Origin: Diplonema papillatum
Lineage: Eukaryota > Euglenozoa > Diplonemea > Diplonemida > Diplonemidae
Direction: 5' to 3'
DNA: 64,000 bases
NCBI GenBank assembly: GCA_030068145.1
Contig: JAPJBO010001061.1
Span: 1 to 64,000, forward strand
Part shown: piece by piece, positions 51,001-60,778 of the stretch
Position numbering within the stretch: position 1 is the stretch's first letter
How the letters are laid out: the number at the start of each line of letters is the position of its first letter
Notes under the pieces: model-generated
The model's database searches: none
The model's input: only the letters and a program-made list of their open reading frames with translations
Told to the model about the DNA's origin: nothing
Made by a program: the position numbers and the translations under genes

Positions 51001-52308
51001 GGATGTGCTGGTCGGTAGCGGGTGACGTCTCGACGGCAGAGCTCGCAGTAGACTTCGAAGTGTACACCGGGCTCGATCTACCGGGCAGTTTAGTGGCGAC
51101 GACAGGTGGGACGCCGCTGTGTATCCGTGCGAGAATGTTGGCGCGGATGCTGAAAACGATCGGGGAAGCGCTTGAGCGGAAAGGGGTGGGGCCGCTTCTG
51201 CCGGGTAGAAAGCTGGAGAAGATAGGTTCATTGAGAACGGTAGGGGCCCCCCCATGCCTCACGGGCTACGAGATGAGGCCAATTTTCCGCGGCGGCGAGG
51301 AGACGATGGGAATCTTGGAGACGCAGCTGAAGGCGAGCCGGCATGCGTTCACCGGCGAGGCGTGGGGGATGGACCTTTTCCCGACGTACGGAAGAGAAAG
51401 GGCGGAGCGTGCGGCGAGATGGGCGGCCTTCGATGACGCTACGGAGAAGAAGAGAGGCAAGAAGTCGGCTGTCGTCGGAGGGGATCCGTGGCTCGTGCCG
51501 GAAGGGATTCCCCGACACGAAAAGTGGGGTGAGCGGGTGTGCCCCGGGCACCAAAAGGTGAAGTGCGACGTGTGCAAGCGCCGGGGCAAGTCGGTGGCGT
51601 GGTGCTGCCAGGCCCATCACAGGGAGGGTGATGGCCTAGCCGTAAAAATGTGTGCCGAGCACCGGATGACGCAGTGCGCCACGTGTAAGACGACAGCGGA
51701 GTGCTGTCGCAACCATCACCACCGATGCCTCGACCATGGCATGCCGACGTGCGACGGCTGTAAGAAACACGCCGACCTGAGGAGTAGGAGACCCGGGCAC
51801 TGCTGCAGGAAAGGGCACCACCGGGCGGCCGTGGCGAGAGGTGAAGAAACAACAACGGAGAAGAGGAAGGCGGAGCCGGAGGGTCCCGCGCCAGCGCCGA
51901 GACAGGCGAAACGTGAGAACGTGGTGCTCGTTCTGCCGGAAGCAGAGGAAGACGAGCGAGAACCCGCAACATCAACGCCGACATCAGCAGCGAAGGTCGG
52001 GAAGACGGCGCCAACGCCAGCGAAGAAGCGGCAATCAGACTCCGCGGCGGAGCCGGTACCGAAAAGACGCAAAGGACGCGTCGATGCGCCACGACCATCG
52101 CCCAGGCGCCGAGAAGAAGCAGATATCGACGCGCAACCGATGAACCTCGACGAGCAATCGAAGAAGAAGCGAAGCACCAAACGCGCGCCTGAGCGCGACG
52201 ATCAAGACGAGCTAAAGAGGCGAAAGCATGACACTTCACGTGCGAAGAGATAACCGCGCAGTCGGCGATGCAGATTATCGCCACAGATTCTTTGCATTCT
52301 AATCCAAA
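48004..52308 (+). mobile_element. Full-length-looking LINE, 4.3 kb
   Basis: The insert lies between 17-bp duplications and carries one long intact ORF. It starts about 176 bp upstream of the ATG, includes a (CA)n tract at 48127-48152 and ends after TTTGCATTCTAATCCAAA without a poly-A tail. Two partial copies of the same family are in the window (45829-46570 and 17480-17562). Confidence 0.85.
48180..52253 (+). CDS. LINE polyprotein: reverse transcriptase and zinc-binding tail
   Basis: One uninterrupted ORF encodes 1357 aa from ATG 48180 (MTDPGFKELAAQVQAQGKQM). No AP-type endonuclease precedes the RT. RT motifs are in order: LRPITVTSAIYRLWAS, HGFRPKHGTVDV, motif A GVALDFAKCFDKVP (Asp about residue 396), motif B LQGCPLSVILINALL (about 455), motif C SFADDLTLLS (about 486). 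LCRRCDEATEETLGHIWWQC near 808 is the CCHC knuckle common after LINE RTs. A conserved-looking segment (FEAIAGPGTFTAVAGERWFR, ELAVDFEVYTGLDLP) follows, then a dense Cys/His array at about 1120-1217 and a basic tail. An endonuclease may lie in the C-terminal part, but no PD-DxK pattern is obvious to me. It copies element RNA at the insertion site. Confidence 0.92.
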   Translation: MTDPGFKELAAQVQAQGKQMADLMAAVSGLVKQAQTDGAKKQSTTNAPSWADDEVPKRARIASATDTGTGADTYASSRVRKAMNGLDAYIRGLQALNGEGPGCMPRSLEKTWQNVVSGLDSMAGQLPKVRNLPRRPPDLSVAQTVRQKLEARSRSLTAQARKGRIAQLENKMQNLHCANKGQLLPWCRKKRADGLVALKVEGQYTANARQIDAALQKEWAPVNRMYECKQEPSYEAFRTEYAEYIEHRPMECRDLTGEDLRSILGKKRDGGVPGVDGWNTAELKKLPLPLLAAVFNAIEATGTWPNALLEAAVTLIPKDETLDPLALRPITVTSAIYRLWASTRLRDVVQWQEKWIANSQHGFRPKHGTVDVVFEIASQIEEALLTGRELYGVALDFAKCFDKVPRDIVLKLVGELGLHERILGPLRDIYARLRRRYKLHMGVGGVFFTTNGILQGCPLSVILINALLSIVVRRVDDVGGVTSESFADDLTLLSRLKEACLQNALVEVDRFCSNTGMSIGIPKTFAFGTPKAYEAKLRVGGALIATKEELTIVGCLVGTKRTRRTTDLRYDQRAEEAERLGALPISMTQRSGLAAMAVLPAATYGSEFALPTVRGLGKFTAALLRGVWDPVRLHRAQEAVLGILNKAHVLDPYSVLPYRSLGMIAEVCRKRPVWRARVATVRRAYGSRIRAWGPIGIAAEHAKKLGIRWTEDLDDAEDEAGNVLRLVRQSKGERGHTLRKAIHGWRLGELEKRRTNFGGVRAGVDYTATNAYGLKASTTLTAARDVAEVVAGSVMTESHAAKLWGGDGLCRRCDEATEETLGHIWWQCRAYERIRMQQQYAEIVDADRSTWPPCLQEHGILPKGSRINIEVLHTFMAEVMQERRRLEREGRDRAVGHPWRQLHPDDCPPRRLNFEAIAGPGTFTAVAGERWFRALQYWLDGMCWSVAGDVSTAELAVDFEVYTGLDLPGSLVATTGGTPLCIRARMLARMLKTIGEALERKGVGPLLPGRKLEKIGSLRTVGAPPCLTGYEMRPIFRGGEETMGILETQLKASRHAFTGEAWGMDLFPTYGRERAERAARWAAFDDATEKKRGKKSAVVGGDPWLVPEGIPRHEKWGERVCPGHQKVKCDVCKRRGKSVAWCCQAHHREGDGLAVKMCAEHRMTQCATCKTTAECCRNHHHRCLDHGMPTCDGCKKHADLRSRRPGHCCRKGHHRAAVARGEETTTEKRKAEPEGPAPAPRQAKRENVVLVLPEAEEDEREPATSTPTSAAKVGKTAPTPAKKRQSDSAAEPVPKRRKGRVDAPRPSPRRREEADIDAQPMNLDEQSKKKRSTKRAPERDDQDELKRRKHDTSRAKR

Positions 52309-54248
52309 CGATTACACTCGATTACGCTCGATCAACATTTGGGTGAATTTTGGGGGGGTACTGCAGTAAGGACCAACTCTACTGATGCCGCGCTTCTTTG
52401 CCAAAGCAAGAAGCGCCGCGTTCGTACTTTCTGCATCGCATCCTTGAATGCGGGAGACCAAGTCCTTCTTGTTCAACTTCTGTGTCGCGGTGAAGCGACG
52501 AGCGTCAGCTTGCTCCATGAGGAGCTCCTTCGGTCAGTTGGTGTCAGAATCGAACCGCAGTTCCACGTTCTGGCGGTACGCCTCCCGCCGTTGCTTTCTC
52601 CTGCGAGCTTTACCAGCTATCTTCTCTTTCTTGGCGAGGTAGTCCAACTTCAAGCGCCCCAGGCGTACTTTGCGATCATGGATGCTTTCGATGATTGCTG
52701 ACGCCACCGTATTTTCAAGGCATCTTTGCACCCGAAGTGGTAGACGGGGAGGTGCCGCGGTGCAGCAGGCCTTTCAGTCGCGGTGCGCGACAGCAAATGT
52801 CAAATCCGCCGGTTTCCCTGATCCGCTATTTCTTGCTTGAGCTTTCCGACCGTCAGGGATGGGCCAAGCGTTACAGGACGCGGAACGAGAGGGGTCTTCC
52901 TGAGTGCAAAACCTTTGTACTTCCAAGATGAACCCGCAGGCTGCGTGGTGCAGCAGGCCTTTCACTTGTGTTGCAGTCGGAAAGTGGGGTGATCGCCCGA
53001 GACGAAGTGCCTTTGCTCCATAGTACTTTCAAATTCCGTGACGTACAACACCGTCGGGAAGGTTGGCGTTCACTTGTGTCACTGCTTCGGGATCGGGGTA
53101 CGGTTGTCTTCCACGACAGCGTCTCAGGTGTGACCCGACATTCCTGAGGAACACCCAGCACAGTTTCCCTACGTCGCACCATTCTCGCGATGTCTGCTTT
53201 CATTGCAACGATGGACAAACTTAAGGACAGCGATTTCACGATGCCAACCGTGAATGTGAGGTTTGTGTGATTACCATCAGCAAACCCCCACAGAGCTCTG
53301 AAGAAAGGGTACACAACAAGAGCGAAGCCTAGACCCAGCCTGCGATCTGTAGTCTGAGCATCTTGCTTCCCTAAGCGGTGCAGGACGTTCGTCTTTGCAG
53401 ATGACTGCGATACCATCTCAGGGAACTTACCGAAGAACACGAGTAGCAACTCAAGTACCGACTTTCCCGAGTTTCCAACATGGGCACTCATGCAGAACGC
53501 AGCATGGGCACTCATGCAGAACGCAGCAGCCCATGCAGGGCCAAACCTGCCGAGTGTGGCGCGCTGCCACACAAAAACGGTCTTGCCCAAATGGGGCTTC
53601 CTCGTCCAGTACATTCAACGCAATCAGTTCGCCTGTCAACTTCGCCAAGTACTGAATCATCTTCTGGATGATACCATTGACGGCATGTGATGTGAACGTC
53701 GAGGTGGTGCCACAGGATTCTCCCTTCATCGTTTTTCCATGTCGCTGTAAAGTGGCCACCGGCCCGTTGCGAAGCCGGGTCTGGTGGCCCAGTTTCGAAC
53801 TGCAGGGCGACATTGCAGGTTTGGGTTTCCTTCAGGAACTCCATATCGCGAGACTAGGTTCAAGGCCCAGATCTCTTCGACGCGCCGACGAGACACCTTT
53901 GCTTACCCACTCGTGCATGAGAATACCTACGACGGTGCGCAACCGTGTCGTCTGCTTCCTGGCTGCCAGCGACATAACGTCTCTCGCACTCAACCAGAAC
54001 AGTTACGTCTAGGATGCGTGGGATGCCAAAGGAAAACAAAAGTGACAATGCACTCGAGTCTGGTCGAACAACATCGTCAGCCTCCATCACTTCTCCTTTC
54101 CTCTTGGCAAATCCCTGTTTTCACATTTCTTTCGCTCCCAGTGCTCAAATGTCATCAAAAGGCTGCATGAAAAGGTGTGGAAACCCCGTCTGAAATGCAT
54201 TACCCCCCTAGCCGAAACCCGGGTTCCTGGAAAAATCCCGAGCGCCGG
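52309..54248 (-). pseudogene. Decayed coding DNA of E3
   Basis: Minus-strand protein-like pieces are broken by stops and shifts: ASAIIESIHDRKVRLGRLKL with a basic AGKARRRKQRREAYRQNVEL (52534-52731), NKKDLVSRIQGCDAESTNAA (52312-52518), and LGLGFALVVYPFFRAL with SIVAMKADIARMVRRRETV (52871-53614). The family is not recognised; this may be the relic of the E3 transposase gene. A duplicated 21-bp tract lies at about 53480-53522. Confidence 0.4.
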
Positions 54249-54340
54249 AAAAATAATTTTTGGACACCCCTTTCGAGTTTTCCGTAGTTCTTCCGTAGTT
54301 CTACCATGGTTTCACCGTACTAGATGGATCACACCATTTA

Positions 54341-54394
54341 ATGTTTAGGCAGAGCACTGCCTCTCATGCATGGTTGATGCTAGCATCAAGTCTT
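54341..54394 (+). repeat. Dispersed repeat copy with 16-bp palindrome
   Basis: This is the counterpart of 4637-4690, overlapping the right target duplication of E3. Confidence 0.7.
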
Positions 54395-54669
54395 CTTCGA
54401 GGAAGATTTTGTAGGAAAGGGATGCAAAATAGAAAGGGCAGACTATTTTTTGATCCCGACCCCTGAAAATTTTCCGCGCGTGCGCGCAAAAAATAGTTTT
54501 AAAAAAAAAAAAAAAGTTTGGCAAGTCACCTGGCCTGTGGGTTCCTGTGTGGAGGGGGGTGGTCTTGGTGGCAAGCGGTCGGGGGGGGGGGGCCCGGAGG
54601 GGTACGCGCTCCTCACTTTGATTCTTCGGCGATTTTTTGCACTGGGAAATAACCGTCGTCTGCACGTGC

Positions 54670-55600
54670 TCAGGCTTTTTGTTGTACGGAGGGACCAGGT
54701 GAGCCTTCAGCGTAGAGCTGCTGCCACCGACAGTAGTAGGCGTCTAGTCGTGGGCCTTGCGACGGCCTGGGAGCAACCGTGTTGTTCGGCGTACTCGGCC
54801 AGAATTGGTATCGTACCCACGTTTCGGACGGGACGTGGGCATCGGCCGGAAGCCGCTTCTGCACTTCTTCCATGAGAAGCCGGATGCTTGCGGGGGCCTC
54901 AAACGTGAGGCGTGAAACTTCTCCATGACGCCTCTCGTCCACGACAGTACCGCACTTCTCAAGAACGCGGCCCATGGCGTCCCAGTAGCCGTCGTGTTTG
55001 GACTCTTTTGACGAGCTTCGGAATGCAACCTCACTGGGGTGAAATCAGTTGTGAGGAGTTCAGCCAGGTGGCTTTCGGTTGGTGTGCGCAGGGGGTTCAC
55101 ATCTCCAGTCACGAACATGTACATCGTCTTGAGGATGGTACGCGGAACCCCAGATGACTTCCAGACCTCGACGAATTTCATCCTCATGGCCCGGGTGTGG
55201 AACCTTTTCCCCGTCCCGATGCACGACTTGAACGCCTTGACGACATCCTCCTGTAGGCGGCGGTCGCTCGGTGGCAGCTTGAATACCAAGCGCTTGCCCC
55301 CCAGCGTTGTATTTGTGGACACCGAAGGGGAAGCTCGTCTTTACCCCTTGGATCTGCTTGAACCGAGCACGGCGATCGTCAGAGAGGCCGGGCACGGTGT
55401 CCAGTGAAAACGGCTCGAATTGCCTCGGCGAATTGCCCTTCCAGCTCTCCCCAAGAAGAAGACCCCTCCGCTTTCACGATGGACTGCTCCCAGTCGCAAA
55501 CAGGGTTTCTGGATGGAACTCCCGCACTGCGTTGCTCAGTGCGCTGTTGGTTTTGCGCTTGCTGCGTGACGATACGGGTACACACCACATCTCTCACTTC
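54670..55600 (-). pseudogene. Broken gene of unknown function
   Basis: The minus strand reads protein-like sequence in successive frames: CDWEQSIVKAEGSSSWGELE (55379-55597), then KRLVFKLPPSDRRLQEDVVK to TPTESHLAELLTTDFTPVRL (55322 downward), then VLEKCGTVVDERRHGEVSRL to ETWVRYQFWPSTPNNTV (54975-54670). At least two frameshifts separate the pieces. No domain is recognised. Confidence 0.45.
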
Positions 55601-55861
55601 CTGCAGTTTCGTGCAGTGGATGCTGAGAATACCTCAGCTGCGACCCACGGCAAGGCCAACACATTTCTCAGGCTACTTTCTTGTTCTTGCAGGTACTGAA
55701 GGGTGCCCCGGGGGATGTCGGTGGTACGGCGCTGGGCAATCACCTTGTTGGTGCCCTCATACTACTGCAACAGCTGCACAGAAAGTGGGAGCCCATCAAG
55801 TTTGAGAAGGGTCTTGGCCACTTCCTGATAGAACGGGTGCCCTTTTTCATCGACCAGGAGG

Positions 55862-56205
55862 CCACAGCCAGCCGGCCAGGACAACACCCTTGTGAGCTGG
55901 TGGCAGGGAAAGGCCGAGGCGAGCCATCCAGTGCATCAGCCCAAGAAACGCAAGGTCGCTTGCACATTGGTCTCTTGCCAAGATGAGCATCACAGGTGGT
56001 CAGAAAGTACTGGAGGTGTTGACAAGGCCAGTGTCTTTACCACACCCGAAATGGGTCCAAAGGGCCCCGTGCAGCGCGAACCACAACCGCAGTTGGGCTT
56101 GCGCGCAGAAAACGGGAGTTTGGCTCAAGAAAACGTCAGCGTTGTGCACCTTCATTATAACAATAAAAAGTGACACCCTCTACTATTCAGCATTGTGGGT
56201 AACAC

Positions 56206-56211
<6 letters not shown>
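55862..56211 (+). repeat. Inverted dispersed repeat, copy 1 (copy 2 at 61626-61960, minus)
   Basis: The stretch encoding ELVAGKGRGEPSS in one frame and GLRAENGSLAQENVSVVH in another recurs in opposite orientation at 61626-61960, including the terminal CAGCATTGTGGGTAACACCA. The copies face each other across 5.4 kb. The dinucleotide run at 56213 directly abuts the end of this copy. Confidence 0.88.

Positions 56212-56212
<1 letters not shown>

Positions 56213-56301
<89 letters not shown>
56213..56301 (+). repeat. (AG)n microsatellite, about 44 units
   Basis: This is an uninterrupted AG run. Length is approximate because such runs are prone to assembly error. Confidence 0.95.
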
Positions 56302-56302
<1 letters not shown>

Positions 56303-56906
56303 GAGTTAGAGTGCAGGGACCATCTCTCCGAGGAGTATCCGGTCACCCCACTACTACAAATAATGTCTCATTCAAACATTTCTCGACCAACTACTGGGTT
56401 TGGAGTATAGTGACACAAATTGTCAACGCCGCGGGATATTGTGACGCTACGTGTTCTGAAGCTGAGTGGGGGGCCCTTATCTCTTCTTCTGAGCATAGAA
56501 CCCCGTTTCGCTTCAGAGGTCGCACGCCCCACACGCACAGCATCGTACTTGAGAATATTTCTGCCCCAACCCCTCCCCCTTCTGGCATCGTATAATCGGA
56601 AGTCCTGAAGTCCCACCTTTTGCATTGGGCCCGGAGAGAGGGGAGCAAATACTGCGCAGTATACAACCCACCCTAAAAATGGACCCCACCCTGAGTTCTG
56701 CCGGGTTTCTGCCGGGTTCTTGGCGACTTCTTACCGACTTTCTACCGGGGTCTGGATCACAGCACCAAAGAGACAAAACTGAACTGTCGCTTACTCCACG
56801 ATTGCTCAATCGACATGGGAGACAACACCCACCGCGCGACGAGATGACTGAAGTAATTCACGCGAGGACATGACTGCGAACCTCACACATATAACTCACA
56901 ACATAC

Positions 56907-57113
56907 CTTGTCTTGAGCAGGTTTCTGCTCTGCCACCGATTCGTTTAGCCCGTGATTGCTCTCATCGTCACCGGGCGAGTCGTTTATGTTGACAGCAGCT
57001 GGTACAGACAGATCATCGCGCTTCCGCTCACTAGGCTCCCTTTCTTTGGGTGCGTTGCGTCCCCTCGCCGGAACCTCCTCTTCCGGCGTGCTGCCGCTCT
57101 GGCAGCAGCCCAT
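56907..57113 (-). CDS. First exon encoding MGCC lipidation motif
   Basis: The ATG at 57113 in good context (ACCATGG) gives MGCCQSGSTPEEEVPARGRN, with Gly2 for N-myristoylation and Cys3/Cys4 for palmitoylation, as in membrane-anchored kinases and regulators. The 69 codons are hydrophilic and charged and end at AAG|GTATGTTG, a good donor in phase 0. I cannot find the next exon downstream; the DNA below 56.5 kb is repeat-rich. The gene may be long-intron, truncated, or a single short protein reading through to CCELYV. Confidence 0.5.
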
Positions 57114-57849
57114 GGTTTCCTCTCGCTGCGAATATCAGCGCAGAGGTACGTTTCTCCCTCCCCACCCGCCTGCGAGCGCCTAGTGCCAGTATATTTGTAG
57201 ATTGACTGAGCGAGGAAACCAGGTCGATATCAAGACCTTCGCTCTGATGGCCTGCACGATTATGCAGTTTAAACCGATGCACTTCACGACTCTACCATAG
57301 TTGGCAAGCAAAGACGACTTTGCGTAAATTTGCTTAGGAACGTACGAGCAAATAAAAGCAAATTTGAGCAAGAAAAGCAGATTTAAGCAAATTTAAGCAA
57401 AGTAGGCATCATGCACTAGGGATTGACAACAGAGGAAGCATACAACGAAGGCAGGAAAAGGCGAACCTGCGGAAACGGAAAGCCGGGACTGCGGTCGTTG
57501 CACGATAGCCGTGCAGGGTGACAAAAATGGCTGTTGCAGAAGTTAAAGAGCCCCTGATGATGATGGCACCCCCCTGTTGAAGAAAAGCCTCGCAAGGCTC
57601 AACCATTCGTACCGTGTTCCCGAAACAGAAGGAGACGGACAATCAAAACCGCAATCATGACACCAGAAACGCGGAAGAACGACTCGATGTAATCAAGGTT
57701 CTGACTCTGGCAGATCTTGGGTCTATGAGGGCAGGGGGCGCTAGACATGAACAAGGGCACTCGTTCTTCTACTGTCCGGTGGATCATGTTCACGCAATGC
57801 TACATCCCACTTGATGACTGACACTCACACAAAGAACAAGGGGCAGTAG

Positions 57850-58020
57850 ATGCATATCAACGTCCTGGAAGACATGTCGAACCAGCAGGCGTTCGAAATC
57901 GTGATGTGCGACCACGAGGCCGCCACACAAGAGCAGACGGCGAGTAAGGCCGGCGACAACGAGCCGTACCGCAGGCAGGACTTCGAGATTATCGAGGCGA
58001 GGTCATGCCAGAATAGTTAG
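57850..58020 (+). CDS. Short ORF or terminal exon, unknown
   Basis: Fifty-six codons run from ATG to TAG with GC-rich third positions and protein-like composition (QQAFEIVMCDHEAATQEQTA, YRRQDFEIIEA). It follows GGGCAG, which could be an acceptor. No family is recognised. Confidence 0.3.
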   Translation: MHINVLEDMSNQQAFEIVMCDHEAATQEQTASKAGDNEPYRRQDFEIIEARSCQNS

Positions 58021-59219
58021 CTATGTCACTAGAGCGGAGTGCTGCTCCGATTCAGAATGTGATCGACTCACTCTAGTGATTAGCGTTCTTGCCTTACAAA
58101 GCTGCGACACTGAACGGCAGGTTTCCCGTCGGGATGGGGATGCAAGGAGGCCTGGTGGAAGCAAGGAGTCAGGCAAGAGAGAAGAACCGCGGAATGAGCG
58201 CAGGGAAGCTGGGACCGTGCTGTTGAAGAAAGAGTTCAATACCGACACGGGCAACCCGAGGACAGCCAAACAGACCTCCAGGCAGGGAGGAGCCCACGGC
58301 GGGTAACGAACCTCATCCGAGTTTCGGATGAAACCCCTTGCTACAACGACTGTAACACACATGCACAATGCCGGACGCGAGCGTCTGTCAAGAGCACGCG
58401 TGACACAGCCGTGTCTTCACAAAGCGACCAAGGGAAAGTTGAAATACCGACTTTCTAATCCACGAATAGTGTTGGAAAGAGCAGAACGCGCAACCAGAGA
58501 CTGCGGCGACCCGGGAGGTAAGACAAACGGTTCGAAAAACGATGCTGGGGAAGAAACAGCATAGATGACTCATTGGCGGTTGTTCGTGGTTTGCGCGACA
58601 ACATGACTCTACTCAAGGGACTCAAGGTGAAGAGGGGATGGGATCGTGGTCCACGATATCGGCCACGCGCTGAACATTGGACTTCCCTGCAGAATGTCCC
58701 ATTCGCTATGAAGAACAGTGCCCGCATGCAACGCTGGATTCACCGGAATGAAAGGTGTGAGCACGAGTGTAGTGGACATCAGTCTCGATCACGGCCGAGT
58801 GATTGGACGGAATGGTGCAGGGTGCTGTTCACCCCCGGGTTAGAAGACCAACATTGTAGGCTCTGCATCAGCCGCTTAAGGCGAGCACAGTGCTGGTGTG
58901 TCTCAGCTAGAATGTTTGGAGCAGGCAGAGTGACGAACATTCCAATTCTTCGAAAGGAGTTGTTCTGAGGGCTCACTGGTTGCGTGTTGGATCCAATCAT
59001 TGAAACCCTAACCGCTTGAGGCGTAGAGAGCTGTTAAGATATGACAAGTCGCAGTCCAACACTTTACCAAACTTCTATAGTTGGCACACAGTGGGAGATT
59101 ATCTGCGCCCCCTGAAATGAGGGGTTCTCTGCGCCGCCTGAAAAGGCTCTACCATGCTCTCTGGATTGTTGCAATCATCGCGAGCGGCTCCAAGTCGAAC
59201 CCGTTTTCGTCGAGCATTC
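58021..59219. other. Intergenic stretch
   Basis: No supported gene or repeat is seen. A 131-codon plus frame at 58573-58968 has no recognisable feature. Confidence 0.4.
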
Positions 59220-59876
59220 TCACTCACGTACAGCGTCCAGCGGGTCTTCGTGGATATCGGCGTCGAGGACTTTGCCGTGTTTGCGTGTCGACTGGTGAGG
59301 ATGAGCTGGGTGAACTCTCTGCATCTGGTTTGAACTGTGAATCGAAGCGTATGTCAGGGCGATTACTGCAACAATCCCCATCAGGACAGCGCGAGTGACC
59401 GCTTCGTCAACAGCTTCCCTCTCTGCTTTCTGCTTATTGTCCTGTTCAATCCGCAGTGATTTGCGCAGAGCACCCGTCTCGTGCAGAACAACCATAATTT
59501 CATGCATCTGCGCATTGTCGCCGTCCACGACGATGATTCTCTTTTTCGTCTCGCTGGGGACATAAGCCCAGGCTGCTACAATCGACTCGAACTCGTGTTC
59601 CTTCAACGGCAAAGCGCCATCAGTTTCGTCTGTCGCTTCTTTTTTCAGCATACGGTTGCGCTGCCTACGGAAGGCTTGTTCAAGGCTCATGCTGACTTTC
59701 GATGTGCTGGCCAGATTCTCCATCCGTTTCACTGTCGACATCCGTTCGGGGCCCTTTGTTACAAACGGCCGCTTCTGCCTTCGTGCAGACCCCTGGCATA
59801 ACGAGCTGGCGGTGCGCTGATATCGTGACGGCGCTCTTCGAAGCACCGGCGAAAGCGCACTCGCAGCGACGGCCAT
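59220..59876 (-). CDS. Small single-pass membrane protein with organelle-like leader
   Basis: The ATG at 59876 (context AAAAATGGCC) opens 218 codons. Residues 1-45 are rich in Ala, Ser and Arg with almost no acidic residues (MAVAASALSPVLRRAPSRYQ), like a mitochondrial presequence. The middle is charged and helical, with KKRIIVVDGDNAQMHEIMVV at 111-130, followed by a basic/acidic helix. RAVLMGIVAVIALTYASI (162-179) is a single transmembrane segment, and a His-rich tail ends at residue 218. The family is not recognised; an inner-membrane-anchored protein is an inference from layout. No intron is needed. Confidence 0.55.
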   Translation of the reverse strand: MAVAASALSPVLRRAPSRYQRTASSLCQGSARRQKRPFVTKGPERMSTVKRMENLASTSKVSMSLEQAFRRQRNRMLKKEATDETDGALPLKEHEFESIVAAWAYVPSETKKRIIVVDGDNAQMHEIMVVLHETGALRKSLRIEQDNKQKAEREAVDEAVTRAVLMGIVAVIALTYASIHSSNQMQRVHPAHPHQSTRKHGKVLDADIHEDPLDAVRE

Positions 59877-60358
59877 TTTTTGCCCCGCAGAAGCGGGGTT
59901 CTGCAGCCTTCTCTCTCTTTCCTGCTCCCCGAAGGGGCGGAGAAAAGCTGATGATTTAGTTGATCGTTTAGTTGATCGTTACCAGCCTTCAGGTGAAGGC
60001 CGCGTGGCGTCCAAATCGCACATTCTTTTGAGTACGTGCGCCATATGTGCGAGTCTTTTTATTACCTGATAATCTAGGCTTTTCTTGAAAATATCACCAA
60101 CCAGTCCCCGCCCACTGGATCAACTAGCCAGAACCCCCCCACAAACCATGTTCTAGAGGTAGTTGCTTGCCCCAGACACCTGTGAGTGCAGCTAGAATGA
60201 TGTGGTAGCAGATAAAACCCGGTTTTTCGAGTCAACCTGCCTGGCCTGCATGTGTCAATCTCGTGCAGATGTATGCTTCACTGCTGGAGATGTGCAGAAA
60301 CTGCCAGAGGCCGCCAGAATGAGGCTGAAAATGGAGCCCTCTACGTCTTGAGGGGCAA
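59877..60358. other. Intergenic stretch
   Basis: Short direct repeats GTTTAGTTGATCGTT occur near 59955-59985. Nothing else is supportable. Confidence 0.4.
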
Positions 60359-60712
60359 GCGGGCCCTAGAACGGGCCAATATGCACGGAATGGATGCTAA
60401 AACGCAAACGGCAAGGTTCTGAAAGACCCGCAACGCTGCCGAGGAGGCCCCAAGCCACCCACAACTGCAGTTTCGAGAACCAAACAGCTGGGAGTAAGAC
60501 TAACAATGGGCACGCAATCACGCAACAGCCATCCAGGCCCGACCACTCCCCACCTTCACACCATCCAGAAAATGAGAATGCTGGCCACCTTGTTGGACGA
60601 GCTCCGGGAGCAAAAGCCGTTTGGCTCGCGAGGCACACAGAACGGTTCGGTCAAGCTAACTGCGGAAAGTTCTAGATGTGTTGAGTGGGGGTGACGCATC
60701 TGATGCTGAGGG
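60359..60712 (+). repeat. Left arm of a 350-bp inverted repeat
   Basis: This arm is mirrored by 60955-61333. Shared stretches include CCTAGAACGGGC, GACCCGCAACGCTGCCGAGG and TGGCCACCTTGTTGGACGAG. The spacer is about 240 bp. The arms differ by small indels. Confidence 0.9.
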
Positions 60713-60778
60713 CTGCAAGCACTCCCTGTTTCACCCCTTCTCAGACTCTGGTGGCCCACCCACAGGGGCAGCACTTAC

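Larger units (their letters stand above)
43494..54335. mobile_element. 10.8-kb nested GGTGTG element E3
   Basis: The ends are GGTGTGCTCC at 43494 and its near-complement GGATCACACC ending at 54335. The flanks are GTTTAAT (43487-43493) and ATTTAAT (54336-54342). An inner 24-bp perfect inverted repeat starting at AAGGGGTGTCC lies at 43557-43580 and 54249-54272. Between outer and inner repeats, a 47-bp block starting AGTTTTCCGTAGTTCTTCCG is in direct orientation at both ends (43511-43557 and 54276-54322). Removing the nested element E4 and the LINE leaves about 2.3 kb, close to the length of E2. Confidence 0.78.

Noticed and set aside
56195-56410. Frames through the AG run (RE or LS repeats)
   Set aside because: Open only because a dinucleotide repeat has no stops.
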